Origin: DAIODI01 sp046349255
GTDB taxonomy: Bacteria > Pseudomonadota > Alphaproteobacteria > Rhizobiales > Aestuariivirgaceae
Assembly (NCBI GenBank): GCA_046349255.1
Contig: JAXMCR010000002.1
Coordinates: 1,240,001-1,304,000 of the forward strand
DNA length: 64,000 bases
Direction of reading: 5' to 3'
Notes under the pieces: model-generated
Told to the model about the DNA's origin: nothing
Seen by the model: only the letters and a program-made list of their open reading frames with translations
The model's database searches: none
Made by a program: the position numbers and the translations under genes
Shown here: positions 7,341-14,635 of the stretch, in pieces
Layout of the letters: each line of letters begins with the position of its first letter
Numbering within the stretch: position 1 is the stretch's first letter

Positions 7341-7916
7341 TCATCGACGCGCTGGATGAGCCTTCAGGAACGCTTGTGCTTCCCGCCGCGCCTGTGCGAC
7401 GTCCGGTGGCGGCAGCTTTGCGGACAGGTCCGCGACGGCCGCCTCGACCCAGCGCTTCTGGAGCGAGGAGACCGGATCCTCGTCCGGCCACTTGATTCGT
7501 GGCCAATCCGCCATGCGGGCCCGATAGATGAGGCTCCACTTCAGCTTCTCGACGTCGTCTTCGGCAAAAGCCTGGTTCCGCTCGATGGACGGCATGTCGC
7601 CTTGCTCGGCGGCCTTCCTGTACCAGAGTTTTGCCTGGTCGGGACTGAGCGCCAGCAGTGCCATGTACGCCTGCGATCGCCGGTCGCCCTTCTCAGCGAG
7701 CCGGAGACAGCCGGTCAGAGCGTCCGCCTTGAGGTGCGTGAGCGCCGGGACCGACGCGTCGTTCGCATTGGTCAGTCCCGTCATACCGTAAGTCAGGAAC
7801 TGGTCCGCCGGTCCGTAACAGACCTCGGGGGCATGCAGGTCCTGCGTTTGCGCGTGCGCTATGCGTACCCCGACAGCGACGGTCGCGACAGCAAGCAGCA
7901 GTACGAATCGCTTCAT
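7341..7916 (-). CDS. Periplasmic protein with Sel1-like repeat
   Basis: 191 residues from ATG 7914-7916; the longer open frame upstream overlaps cysD and is a shadow. A signal peptide (KRFVLLLAVATVAVGVRIAHA) ends at an AHA-type site. The middle resembles Sel1 repeats: GCLRLAEKGDRRSQAYMALL and DQAKLWYRKAAEQGDMPS. Sel1-like proteins are helical scaffolds. No partner is indicated by the neighbours: the CysD-like gene lies upstream on the same strand and the TadG leader downstream. Confidence 0.7.
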   Translation of the reverse strand: MKRFVLLLAVATVAVGVRIAHAQTQDLHAPEVCYGPADQFLTYGMTGLTNANDASVPALTHLKADALTGCLRLAEKGDRRSQAYMALLALSPDQAKLWYRKAAEQGDMPSIERNQAFAEDDVEKLKWSLIYRARMADWPRIKWPDEDPVSSLQKRWVEAAVADLSAKLPPPDVAQARREAQAFLKAHPARR

Positions 7917-8017
7917 CAGCGTCCTTCCAAACCCCCGAACCTCAATAGCGCACAATGGGGGTGATCGAAAGGCCGCGGCCGCGACCGATTGACCTCGGGA
8001 GGGCGCAAAGCCGGAGC

Positions 8018-8917
8018 CTAGAAGTAGCCCTGCCGCTTCTTGTCCTCCATGGCGGAGGAGCCGTCGTGGTCGATCACGCGCCCCTGCCGTTCGGAGCCCG
8101 TCGCCCGCATCGTTTCGAGGATCACTTCGGACACTGTTCTGGCGTCCGACACGACGCCGCCGGTCAGCGGATAACACCCGCAGGTGCGGAAGCGCACCTC
8201 GCGCAACTCGGGCCGTTCCCCCGGCAGAAGCCGCATGCGCTCGTCGTCGACCATGATGATCTGGCCGTCGCGGACCACGACGGGCCGTTCCTTGGCGAAA
8301 TAGACCGGCGGCAGGCGAATGCCTTCCCGCAGGATGTAGAGCCACACGTCGAGTTCGGTCCAGTTCGACAGCGGGAACACCCGCATCGTCTGGCCGGGCT
8401 TCAGGCGGCCATTGTAGTTGCCCCAGAGTTCAGGGCGCTGGTTGCGCGGGTCCCAGCCGTGGTTGTGGTCGCGTACCGAGAAGATGCGCTCCTTGGCGCG
8501 CGACTTCTCCTCGTCGCGCCGCGCCCCGCCGATCGCTGCGTCGAACCGGTGGAGCGTGATCGCCTCCTTCAGCGGCTGGGTGCGCATGATGTCGGTGTAG
8601 AGCGTCGCGCCGTGGTCGAACGGGTTGATGTTCTGGCGCACGCCGTCCTCGTTGCGGTGGACGATCAGCTCGACGCCGTAGTGCTTCACGATCTCGTCGC
8701 GGAACAGGATCGTGTCGCGGAACTCCCAGGTCGAATCGATGTGGAGCAGCGGGAACGGCGGCTTGCCGGGCGCGAACGCCTTCGCGGCGAGGTGCAGCAG
8801 CGTGCCGGAATCCTTGCCGATCGAGTAGAGGAGGACCGGGCGTTCGAACTGCGCCGCCGTCTCGCGCAGGATGTGGATCGCCTCCGCCTCGAGGCGGTCG
8901 AGATGGGTGAGCTTCAT
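8018..8917 (-). CDS. cysD: CysD-like sulfate adenylyltransferase small subunit
   Basis: 299 residues. The ATG at 8915-8917 is chosen over an upstream GTG (8933-8935) because it forms an ATGA overlap with the preceding gene. The PP-loop is SIGKDSG (residues 32-38), followed by GGARRDEEKSRAKERI, NQRPELW.NYNG, FPLSNWTE and the C-terminal DKKRQGYF typical of CysD. CysD forms APS from ATP and sulfate together with the GTPase CysN. Oddly, no cysN, cysC or cysH lies beside it; its partner is a DUF6671 gene. Several positions differ from the E. coli CysD I recall (PP-loop SIGKDSG versus SIGKDSS; IDSTWEFRDTI versus VDTGWKFREMY), so it may be a divergent paralogue. Confidence 0.8.
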   Translation of the reverse strand: MKLTHLDRLEAEAIHILRETAAQFERPVLLYSIGKDSGTLLHLAAKAFAPGKPPFPLLHIDSTWEFRDTILFRDEIVKHYGVELIVHRNEDGVRQNINPFDHGATLYTDIMRTQPLKEAITLHRFDAAIGGARRDEEKSRAKERIFSVRDHNHGWDPRNQRPELWGNYNGRLKPGQTMRVFPLSNWTELDVWLYILREGIRLPPVYFAKERPVVVRDGQIIMVDDERMRLLPGERPELREVRFRTCGCYPLTGGVVSDARTVSEVILETMRATGSERQGRVIDHDGSSAMEDKKRQGYF

Positions 8918-9801
8918 GGATTGCACTCCGGACACTGCGCTGCGGAGGCGAGCCGGAGGCCGTCACTGCGCGGTTCGTTGACGGTGAGGGCGCACCGCAC
9001 GCAGCCGCGCACCAGCGTCCGCACGAGCGCGGTCGGCGCACCGCAGGCCTCGCACGGCAGGCCGGGTTCGCTGCGAATGATCCCGAACCCCGGCGTATGG
9101 CAGGCGGGGCAGAGGGCGGCGAGGCGGTCGGCGAAGCGGTCGGCGAGTTTTGCGATTTCGCCCATGCGGGTGGGGTTCAGATGGGCGCGCATGTCGGTCT
9201 CGACGCGCGCCGCGCCGTCGGCCGATGCCGCGGCCGCGGCGGCGATGGCCGCGCCAAGCCGATCGCGATCGGTGATGCCCTTCACGATGGCGCCGTCCCC
9301 GGCGTTCGGCCGCACCACCAGCGCATGCGAGGGGAAGCGCACCCGGTCGAGGAGCGGGCCGAGGTCCTCCACGTGCCGCGCCGTGCAGTGCGCGTAATTC
9401 GTCCGTTCGCTCGCCGTCTGCTCGTGGATGACGAGCCCGCGTGCATCGTCCACCAGAACCACGAGTTCGATCGCGAGCGGCAGGAACGGCACGGCCGGGT
9501 GCGGCCCGAAACTGCCCTCGCTGGCGATGCCGAGCCGCAGGCCGGTCGCGCGCATGCCGAGCCGCGCCTTGGCGACCGCTGCCTCGAGCATCGAGCCGCG
9601 GCGGGCGATTTCGCCGGTGAAGGTGCCGAGCGCATCGGTATCGACGGCGCTGGCAAGGACGAGCCGCATGCCGAGGCGCGCCGCGAGCGCGGGTGACAGC
9701 GCGGCATGCTTGCCGTGCATCGTCGCAAGCGCAGCGTCCGCCCCTGCGTAGGGGTGCACCGCGTCTGTCCTCACGCCTGCGTCTGCCATTGCTGCCGTCA
9801 T
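8914..9801 (-). CDS. DUF6671-type protein with C-terminal zinc ribbons
   Basis: 295 residues. The N-terminal domain (about 20-215) matches my memory of the DUF6671 family: LATMHGKHAAL, DTDALGTFTGEIARRGSMLEA, ASEGSFGPHP, LVLVDDARGL and FPSHALVVRP. The last 70 residues hold four CxxC knuckles (CPAC, CEAC, CVRC, CPEC), probably two zinc ribbons. Its stop overlaps the cysD start (ATGA), so the two are translated together. The biochemical function is unknown to me; the conserved Asp/His/Glu positions hint at an enzyme. The link to sulfate activation is inferred only from coupling. Confidence 0.65.
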   Translation of the reverse strand: MTAAMADAGVRTDAVHPYAGADAALATMHGKHAALSPALAARLGMRLVLASAVDTDALGTFTGEIARRGSMLEAAVAKARLGMRATGLRLGIASEGSFGPHPAVPFLPLAIELVVLVDDARGLVIHEQTASERTNYAHCTARHVEDLGPLLDRVRFPSHALVVRPNAGDGAIVKGITDRDRLGAAIAAAAAASADGAARVETDMRAHLNPTRMGEIAKLADRFADRLAALCPACHTPGFGIIRSEPGLPCEACGAPTALVRTLVRGCVRCALTVNEPRSDGLRLASAAQCPECNP

Positions 9802-9837
9802 ACTCGACGGACCATGTCGGGAACGCCCCCCGATCTC

Positions 9838-10052
9838 AAGATCGTGAGCCGCTAACCGAAATAACGATCTCGTGTGGTGGAAACTCGGCCCCGGCTGGTA
9901 ACGTCATGCGAGCGTCACTCGGGAAGGCTACGTCCCGGCACGAGCCTTGCTGGATCTTCGAGACAAGCGGTCTGCCTTCTCCAACAGGGTAACAGCAGAT
10001 CGCGGGGAGGCGGGGGTACGGAAGCACTACCCTCGTCTCCCATTGGTTTTTT
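9838..10052 (+). ncRNA. Candidate small RNA ending in an intrinsic terminator
   Basis: The plus strand of this gap between two minus-strand genes ends in a good rho-independent terminator (10005-10052), although no plus-strand gene precedes it. An upstream stretch, CTGCCTTCTCC (near 9972-9982), can pair with GGGGAGG of the terminator stem, so alternative folds are possible. CUCCCA appears in the 3' arm. I infer a small RNA convergent to the LysR gene; the 5' end is not defined and no Rfam family was recognised. An alternative is a structured leader of the minus-strand DUF6671 gene, but the U-tract is only on the plus strand. Confidence 0.4.
10005..10052 (+). terminator. Intrinsic terminator on the plus strand
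   Basis: Arms 10005-10018 and 10028-10041 form a 14-bp stem, including two G-U pairs that work only in plus-strand RNA. The loop has nine bases and TTTTTT follows at 10047-10052. It ends five bases from the convergent LysR stop codon. Confidence 0.7.
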
Positions 10053-10056
10053 GGCG

Positions 10057-10938
10057 CTACTCGGCCGCCACCAGCCGCAGCTTCGCCGGCTGCACCAGCG
10101 CCTCGGAAATGTGACCCGCGAGCGCGTCGATGGCGCTGCCGGTCGCGTGCTGGGCGCGGATCAGGCCGATCTCGAAGGAGCCGAGCGGGGGGAAGCCCTC
10201 GTCGGGTCCGAGCCGGCGCAGGCCCGGCCGCAGGCAGATCTCCGGAATGGCGCCGACCGCGAGCCCGGCATTGACAGCCCCGATGACGGCGTTCGAGTTG
10301 GGGCTCGCATAGGCGATCCGGTAGGACTTCTCCGCCGCCTCCAGCGCCTCGATCGCCATCGAGCGCCAGCCGCAACCGATGTGGGAGATCGCGATCGGCA
10401 CCACCGGCTGCTCGTGCACGCGGTGGCGCAGCGACGACACCCAGATCAGCGGTTCGCGGCGGATCACCTGGTCGGCCGAGACGTCGCAGCTGATCGTCAC
10501 CATCGACAGGTCGAGCTGGCCCTTGCGCACCATCTCCGACAGGAGGCGGCTCGAGTAGCACTCGACGTCGACCTGGACGAGCGGATGGGTGCGGGCGAAG
10601 GCCGCGAGGATGTCCGGGAGGAACTCGGCGTAGTCGTCGGGCGTGCCGAAGCGCACCTTGCCCTGCACTTCCGGCTCGCGGAAGGCGGCGATCGTCTCGT
10701 CGTTGAGCCGCGTCAGGCGCCGCGCGTACTCCAGCAGCTTCTCGCCGTCCGGGGTCAGGCGGCTCTGCCGGCCGTCGCGGCTGAACAGCTCGCGCCCGAG
10801 CGTCTCCTCGAGGCGGCGCACCTGCATGCTGACCGCCGACTGGGTGCGGCCCACCTCGTCGGCGGCGCGGGTGAACGACCCCGTGTCCGCGATCGCGATG
10901 AACGTCTTCAAGAGGTCGACATCGAGGGTGGCGAGCAT
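10057..10938 (-). CDS. LysR-type transcriptional regulator (VtlR/LsrB-like)
   Basis: 293 residues. The N-terminal winged helix is typical: LLKTFIAIADTGSFTRAADE, VGRTQSAVSMQVRRLEE and LGRELFSRDGR (about residues 8-58), with a substrate-binding domain from about 90 onward (GKVRFGTPDDYAE). The gene is divergent from a DUF1127 gene. In Brucella the LysR regulator VtlR is reported to activate DUF1127 genes and the sRNA AbcR2, and the N-terminus here looks like the VtlR/LsrB group. That assignment is from memory and context. The ligand is unknown. Confidence 0.85.
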   Translation of the reverse strand: MLATLDVDLLKTFIAIADTGSFTRAADEVGRTQSAVSMQVRRLEETLGRELFSRDGRQSRLTPDGEKLLEYARRLTRLNDETIAAFREPEVQGKVRFGTPDDYAEFLPDILAAFARTHPLVQVDVECYSSRLLSEMVRKGQLDLSMVTISCDVSADQVIRREPLIWVSSLRHRVHEQPVVPIAISHIGCGWRSMAIEALEAAEKSYRIAYASPNSNAVIGAVNAGLAVGAIPEICLRPGLRRLGPDEGFPPLGSFEIGLIRAQHATGSAIDALAGHISEALVQPAKLRLVAAE

Positions 10939-10949
10939 GGGAAGCCTCC

Positions 10950-10998
10950 ATCAACAACGTTGATCACTACTATAAGACTTATTCGTTGGACTGATCAA
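10950..10998. promoter_or_regulatory. LysR operator region between divergent genes
   Basis: ATCAAC-3-GTTGAT (10950-10964) is a perfect 6-bp inverted repeat. Overlapping it, TTGATCA (10960-10966) and TGATCAA (10992-10998) form a perfect 7-bp repeat 25 bases apart. Between them lies TATAGT on the minus strand, a plausible -10 for the LysR gene. The layout fits an autoregulated LysR-type regulator that also controls the divergent DUF1127 gene. Confidence 0.5.
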
Positions 10999-11115
10999 TA
11001 GCCAGGGCGCATCTTCCGATCATCACCTGACGAACGCGTCCCGTTTCGACGCAAGTCCCGAAGGTTCACCCCGCGCACGGAAAACCCCGTGTTCGCGAAC
11101 AGAGGAGGCTTTGCC

Positions 11116-11382
11116 ATGGTTTCGATCGCCACCCGCGCCCACCCCTCGCGCACCCCGTCGTTCGTCTCGCCGGTGCAACTCCTGAAGCGCTTCTTCGCCA
11201 ACCGTCGCACGGTGCGCGCGCTCGGCAACCTCGACGACCGCCAGCTCGCCGATATCGGCCTCAGCCGGCTCGACGTCGAGTGGGCGAGCCTGCTGCCGGT
11301 AGCGTCCGACGCTGCCGCCGAACTCGACAGCCTGGTGCGCCAGACCCGGCGCATACGGCGCGAACCCCACGAACTCGGCTGA
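11116..11382 (+). CDS. DUF1127 small protein
   Basis: 88 residues from ATG 11116-11118, with AGGAGG at 11103-11108 (seven-base spacing) deciding the start over an in-frame codon at 11089. The DUF1127 (YjiS-like) core is visible: NRRTVRALGNLDDRQLADIGLSR, positively charged and Arg-rich. Some longer alphaproteobacterial DUF1127 proteins bind RNA and affect phosphate or C1 metabolism, but the role of this one is unknown. It is divergent from the LysR gene and followed 12 bases later by a second DUF1127 gene. Confidence 0.85.
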   Translation: MVSIATRAHPSRTPSFVSPVQLLKRFFANRRTVRALGNLDDRQLADIGLSRLDVEWASLLPVASDAAAELDSLVRQTRRIRREPHELG

Positions 11383-11394
11383 TAGGAGGCCGTC

Positions 11395-11655
11395 ATGTTG
11401 AGCCTGATCGAATCCCGCGCCGAATCGCTCGGCGAACTGCCCGAACAGTGGAACCTCGGCCGCATCGTGCGGCACTGGCAGGCAAGGCGGGCCGTGCGCG
11501 CCATGCTTGCCTGGGAGGACCATCTCCTGCGCGACATCGGCGTCGAGCGCGCCGAGGTTGAATGGGCGGCGCACCTGCCGCTCACCCGCAACGCGACGCT
11601 CGCGCTCGAAGAACGGGCGCTGGTCCGCCAGCGCCGGGCGGGGAAGGCGGCCTAG
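11395..11655 (+). CDS. Second DUF1127-like small protein
   Basis: 86 residues, ATG with AGGAGG at 11384-11389 (five-base spacing). The core RRAVRAMLAWEDHLLRDIGVERAEVEWAA, seen in parts, follows the DUF1127 pattern (arm of basic residues, then L-x-D-I-G). It is more divergent than the first copy; both end in an Arg-rich tail. The pair is likely one transcript under the LysR operator. Convergent with the DUF937 gene, overlapping its 3' end by four bases. Confidence 0.8.
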   Translation: MLSLIESRAESLGELPEQWNLGRIVRHWQARRAVRAMLAWEDHLLRDIGVERAEVEWAAHLPLTRNATLALEERALVRQRRAGKAA

Positions 11656-12554
11656 CGCCGCCGGCCCAGCCGCCGCTCGACGGAGTTGAGGAGATCGTCG
11701 GCGGCACTCCCCGACGAGGCTCCGGGCCCGAAGATGTCGTCGAGCGGGCTGCGCCCCTGCGGCCGCGGTGCCTCGGTGTACTGCGGCTGCTGCGGCGCCT
11801 GGGGCTGCGGCGCACGGCCCCCCGCTGCGCCGCCCAGGATCTCGCGCAGAATGTCGCCGATTCCGCCGTCGCCCTGCGGCATCGGCTGCGCCTGCGGCCG
11901 GGGCTGCGGCGGCGCTTGCGGCTGCTGGCGAGGGGCGCCCTGACCGCCGGTCAGGATGTCGGAGAGGATGTTCCGCAGGTTGTCGATGTCAGGCGAACCC
12001 TGCGGGGCGCGCTGCGGCTGCCCCTGCGGGACGCCGCGACCGCCGGTGAGGATGTCGGAAAGGATGTCGCCAAGCCCGCCGCCCTGCGGCTGCGGCGGCG
12101 GGGCCGCCTGCTGGCGCTGGCGCGGCGCTGGTGCGGGCGCACCGAGACCGCCCGTAAACATCTTCTTGATGAGCGTGCTCGCGACCGTCATCGCGATGAC
12201 CGGCAGCATCTGCTTCAGGATCTGCACCCCGATGCCGGTTGCGCCCGAGACCTGCTGCGCCACCGCGCGGCTCACGTCCGGGTCGCCGAAGGCCTGGCCA
12301 AGGATGTCGTCGCCGAACGCCTTCGCCTGGTTCGGGTTCGCCGCGCCGAGGCCGCCCATCGTGCCGCGCGCCATCGCATTGATGAGGTCGGCCATGCCCT
12401 GGCCCGTCTCTGCCTGGCGGCGCATGCCGGCGGCGATCACCGGCGCGAGCTGGTCGAAGGCCGCCTGCGTCTGCGCGGGGTCAAGCCCGAACTGGCGGCT
12501 CAGCGCGTCGATCTGGGCGCGGTTGTTGTCGCCGAAGATGTCGAAGATGTTCAT
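11652..12554 (-). CDS. DUF937-family protein with repeated helical motif
   Basis: 300 residues from ATG 12552-12554, with AGGGA upstream; the open frame before it overlaps the MATE gene. The N-terminal part (MNIFDIFGDNNRAQIDALSRQ onward, to about residue 140) matches DUF937. The C-terminal half is Gln/Pro-rich and carries three copies of a short helix: GLGDILSDILTGG, NLRNILSDILTGG and GIGDILREILGG, each followed by a low-complexity linker. No signal peptide is seen. Function unknown; the repeats suggest protein binding. Confidence 0.75.
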   Translation of the reverse strand: MNIFDIFGDNNRAQIDALSRQFGLDPAQTQAAFDQLAPVIAAGMRRQAETGQGMADLINAMARGTMGGLGAANPNQAKAFGDDILGQAFGDPDVSRAVAQQVSGATGIGVQILKQMLPVIAMTVASTLIKKMFTGGLGAPAPAPRQRQQAAPPPQPQGGGLGDILSDILTGGRGVPQGQPQRAPQGSPDIDNLRNILSDILTGGQGAPRQQPQAPPQPRPQAQPMPQGDGGIGDILREILGGAAGGRAPQPQAPQQPQYTEAPRPQGRSPLDDIFGPGASSGSAADDLLNSVERRLGRRR

Positions 12555-12588
12555 GCGCGTTCCCTGTCGTGCGGTTTCTCTCTTTAGT

Positions 12589-14010
12589 CTAGCGCGACTC
12601 GGCCGCCCGTTTAAGCGCATGTGCGTGAGCACGCTTCTCGAGCTGCCGGGTGAGCCAGAACGCAACGGAGGCCGCGCCGAACCCGAAGGCGATTGAGCCG
12701 ATCGCGCTGCCGGTGAGCACGCCTTCGGGGCCTGCCCACGCCGCGCCGATGTGGACGAGCGGGATCGTGCCGATGGTGGCGCGGCCCCAGTTCGAGAACG
12801 TCGACCAGATCGGCCGGCCGAGATTGTTGAACGCGGCCTGCGCTACGAACTGCGAGCCGGTGAACGCGTAGGTGACGGCAAGCCACGTGCAGTAGAAGGT
12901 GACGAGCCGCGCCGTCTCCCCTTGCGCCGAGAACGCGGCCGGCACGTGGTGGCGCAGGAGGAAGAGGATGCCGGCGGTCGTCAGCGTGTAGAGCGCCGCG
13001 AACACGATGCCGTCGGAGAGCGCGCGCCGCACGCGGGAGAACTCGCCGGCGCCGAAGTTCTGGCCGATGATCGGGCCGACCGCGCCCGCAAGCGAGAAGA
13101 TCACCCCGAACGCCACCGGCACGATGCGGTTGATGATGGCGACGGCGGCCACCGCCTCGTCGCCGAAGGGTGCCGCCACGCGCGTCATGTAGGCGGTGGC
13201 GAAGGGCGTGGCGAGCTGCGTCAGCACCGCCGGCACAGCGATGCCGAAGATCGGCTTCAGGTCGCGGCGGAAGCCCGCGAGGTCGAACGGCACGATGAGG
13301 CGGTGCACGCGGTGCATCCCGTGCAGGCCCACCGCGAAGGCGACGAACTGCGCCACCACGGTCGACATCGCCGCGCCCTGGATGCCGAGCTTGAAGACGA
13401 AGATGAAGATCGGGTCGAGGATGCCGTTCACGATCGCCGCGATCAGCGTGATGTACATCGCGCGCGTCGGGTCGCCCGCGCCGCGAAGCGCGAAGCTCGC
13501 GGTGATCGCGCCCGCAAGCAGCGCGAAGCCCGGCATCACGGTGACGAGGTAGGTGCGCGCGAGTTCGAGCGCTTCCCCGTGCGCGCCGAGGAGGCCGAGC
13601 AGGGGGCGCGCGAAGATCGCGATGGCGGCACTGAGCGCAACGCCGAGGATCATCGTGACGACGAGCGCCGAGGTCGCGAAGCGCTTGGCCCGCTCCGGCT
13701 CGTTGCGCCCGAGGCTCTGCGCGACGAGCGCCGCCGCCGCGATGCCGATGCCGATGTTGAACGAGAGGTTCACGAACGAGACCGTGCCCGCGTAGCCGAT
13801 CGCCGCGGTGATCTCGGTGCGCCCGAGCATCGACAGGAAGAACAGGCTCGCGAGATCGACGAAGAACAGTGACATGAGGCCGACGGAACTCGTCAGCGTC
13901 ATGACGATCACGTGCCGCATGATCGAGCCGGTGACGAACCGCGCGATCGGCGCCGAGCGCGGCGGCGCTTCCTCCCGGGCCGGAAGGTTCGTTTGCGCTA
14001 CATCGTTCAC
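12589..14010 (-). CDS. MATE family efflux transporter
   Basis: 473 residues with a GTG start forming a GTGA overlap with the HAD gene stop. About twelve hydrophobic helices in two halves, with the MatE-type segments SVGLMSLFFVDLASLFFLSMLG and LRGAGDPTRAMYITL, and GPIIGQNFGAGE in the second half. MATE proteins export cationic compounds or drugs against Na+ or H+. The substrate is not evident. Probably in an operon with the HAD and TldD genes upstream. Confidence 0.9.
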   Translation of the reverse strand: MNDVAQTNLPAREEAPPRSAPIARFVTGSIMRHVIVMTLTSSVGLMSLFFVDLASLFFLSMLGRTEITAAIGYAGTVSFVNLSFNIGIGIAAAALVAQSLGRNEPERAKRFATSALVVTMILGVALSAAIAIFARPLLGLLGAHGEALELARTYLVTVMPGFALLAGAITASFALRGAGDPTRAMYITLIAAIVNGILDPIFIFVFKLGIQGAAMSTVVAQFVAFAVGLHGMHRVHRLIVPFDLAGFRRDLKPIFGIAVPAVLTQLATPFATAYMTRVAAPFGDEAVAAVAIINRIVPVAFGVIFSLAGAVGPIIGQNFGAGEFSRVRRALSDGIVFAALYTLTTAGILFLLRHHVPAAFSAQGETARLVTFYCTWLAVTYAFTGSQFVAQAAFNNLGRPIWSTFSNWGRATIGTIPLVHIGAAWAGPEGVLTGSAIGSIAFGFGAASVAFWLTRQLEKRAHAHALKRAAESR

Positions 14011-14630
14011 GGACGAATCCCCAGCCGGTCGAGTTCGGCCCGGAACGCCGTTTCGCCGGTGAAGTGCACGCCCGCCATCCCGGCCGCCATCGCGCCCGTG
14101 ACGTTATGCGCCTTGTCGTCGATGAACAGGCAGTCCGCGGGCGCGACGCCGAGACGGTTCGCCACCTGCGCGAAGATCGAAGGGTCGGGCTTCTTGGTGC
14201 CGAAGCGCCAGGAGAAGAACGCGCGCTCACCGAACAGGGCGGCGGCCTCCGGGAAGAGCGCCGCGAACGCCTGCTCGGTCGCCGGGCCGTTGTTCGTCAG
14301 CATCGCGATCGTCCGCGCGGGCTGGAGCGAGCGGGCGAAGGACAGCATCCCGGGGCGCGGCGTCATCGCGGCGGCGCGCGCCGCGATCCATTCCTCGCGC
14401 GTCAGGGCTGCGCCGAGGCGGGCGGCGAATGCGGCGAGGTAGCGGTCGGCGTCGGCGTAGCCGCCGGCGTCGGCCTGGTCCTCGAAGCCGGACGTCCAGA
14501 TCGCCGCGTGCACCGCCTCGCGCGTCGATCCCGCGATCGCGGCCAGCCGGTCGAGGCGGACGCGGAGGTCGTACGTGCACAGCACGCCGTCCATGTCGAA
14601 GATGACGGTCGAGACGGCGGGTGCGGCCAT
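14007..14630 (-). CDS. HAD-superfamily hydrolase (phosphatase-like)
   Basis: 207 residues from ATG 14628-14630. All HAD motifs are visible: I FDMDGVL (nucleophile and acid Asp), II MLTNNG, III KKPDP and IV FIDDKAHN. The cap between motifs I and II is helical (subfamily IA-like). These enzymes hydrolyse small phosphorylated metabolites; the substrate is unknown. It starts five bases after the tldD stop and its stop overlaps the MATE start. Confidence 0.9.
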   Translation of the reverse strand: MAAPAVSTVIFDMDGVLCTYDLRVRLDRLAAIAGSTREAVHAAIWTSGFEDQADAGGYADADRYLAAFAARLGAALTREEWIAARAAAMTPRPGMLSFARSLQPARTIAMLTNNGPATEQAFAALFPEAAALFGERAFFSWRFGTKKPDPSIFAQVANRLGVAPADCLFIDDKAHNVTGAMAAGMAGVHFTGETAFRAELDRLGIRP

Positions 14631-14635
14631 GGCGC

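Noticed and set aside
9802..10056. Riboswitch leader for the cysD operon on the minus strand
   Set aside because: No known riboswitch core was recognised and the U-tract is on the plus strand, favouring a plus-strand RNA.
13500..14230. Long alternative frames across the MATE gene
   Set aside because: These are GC-rich shadows; the MATE reading alone has helices and family motifs.
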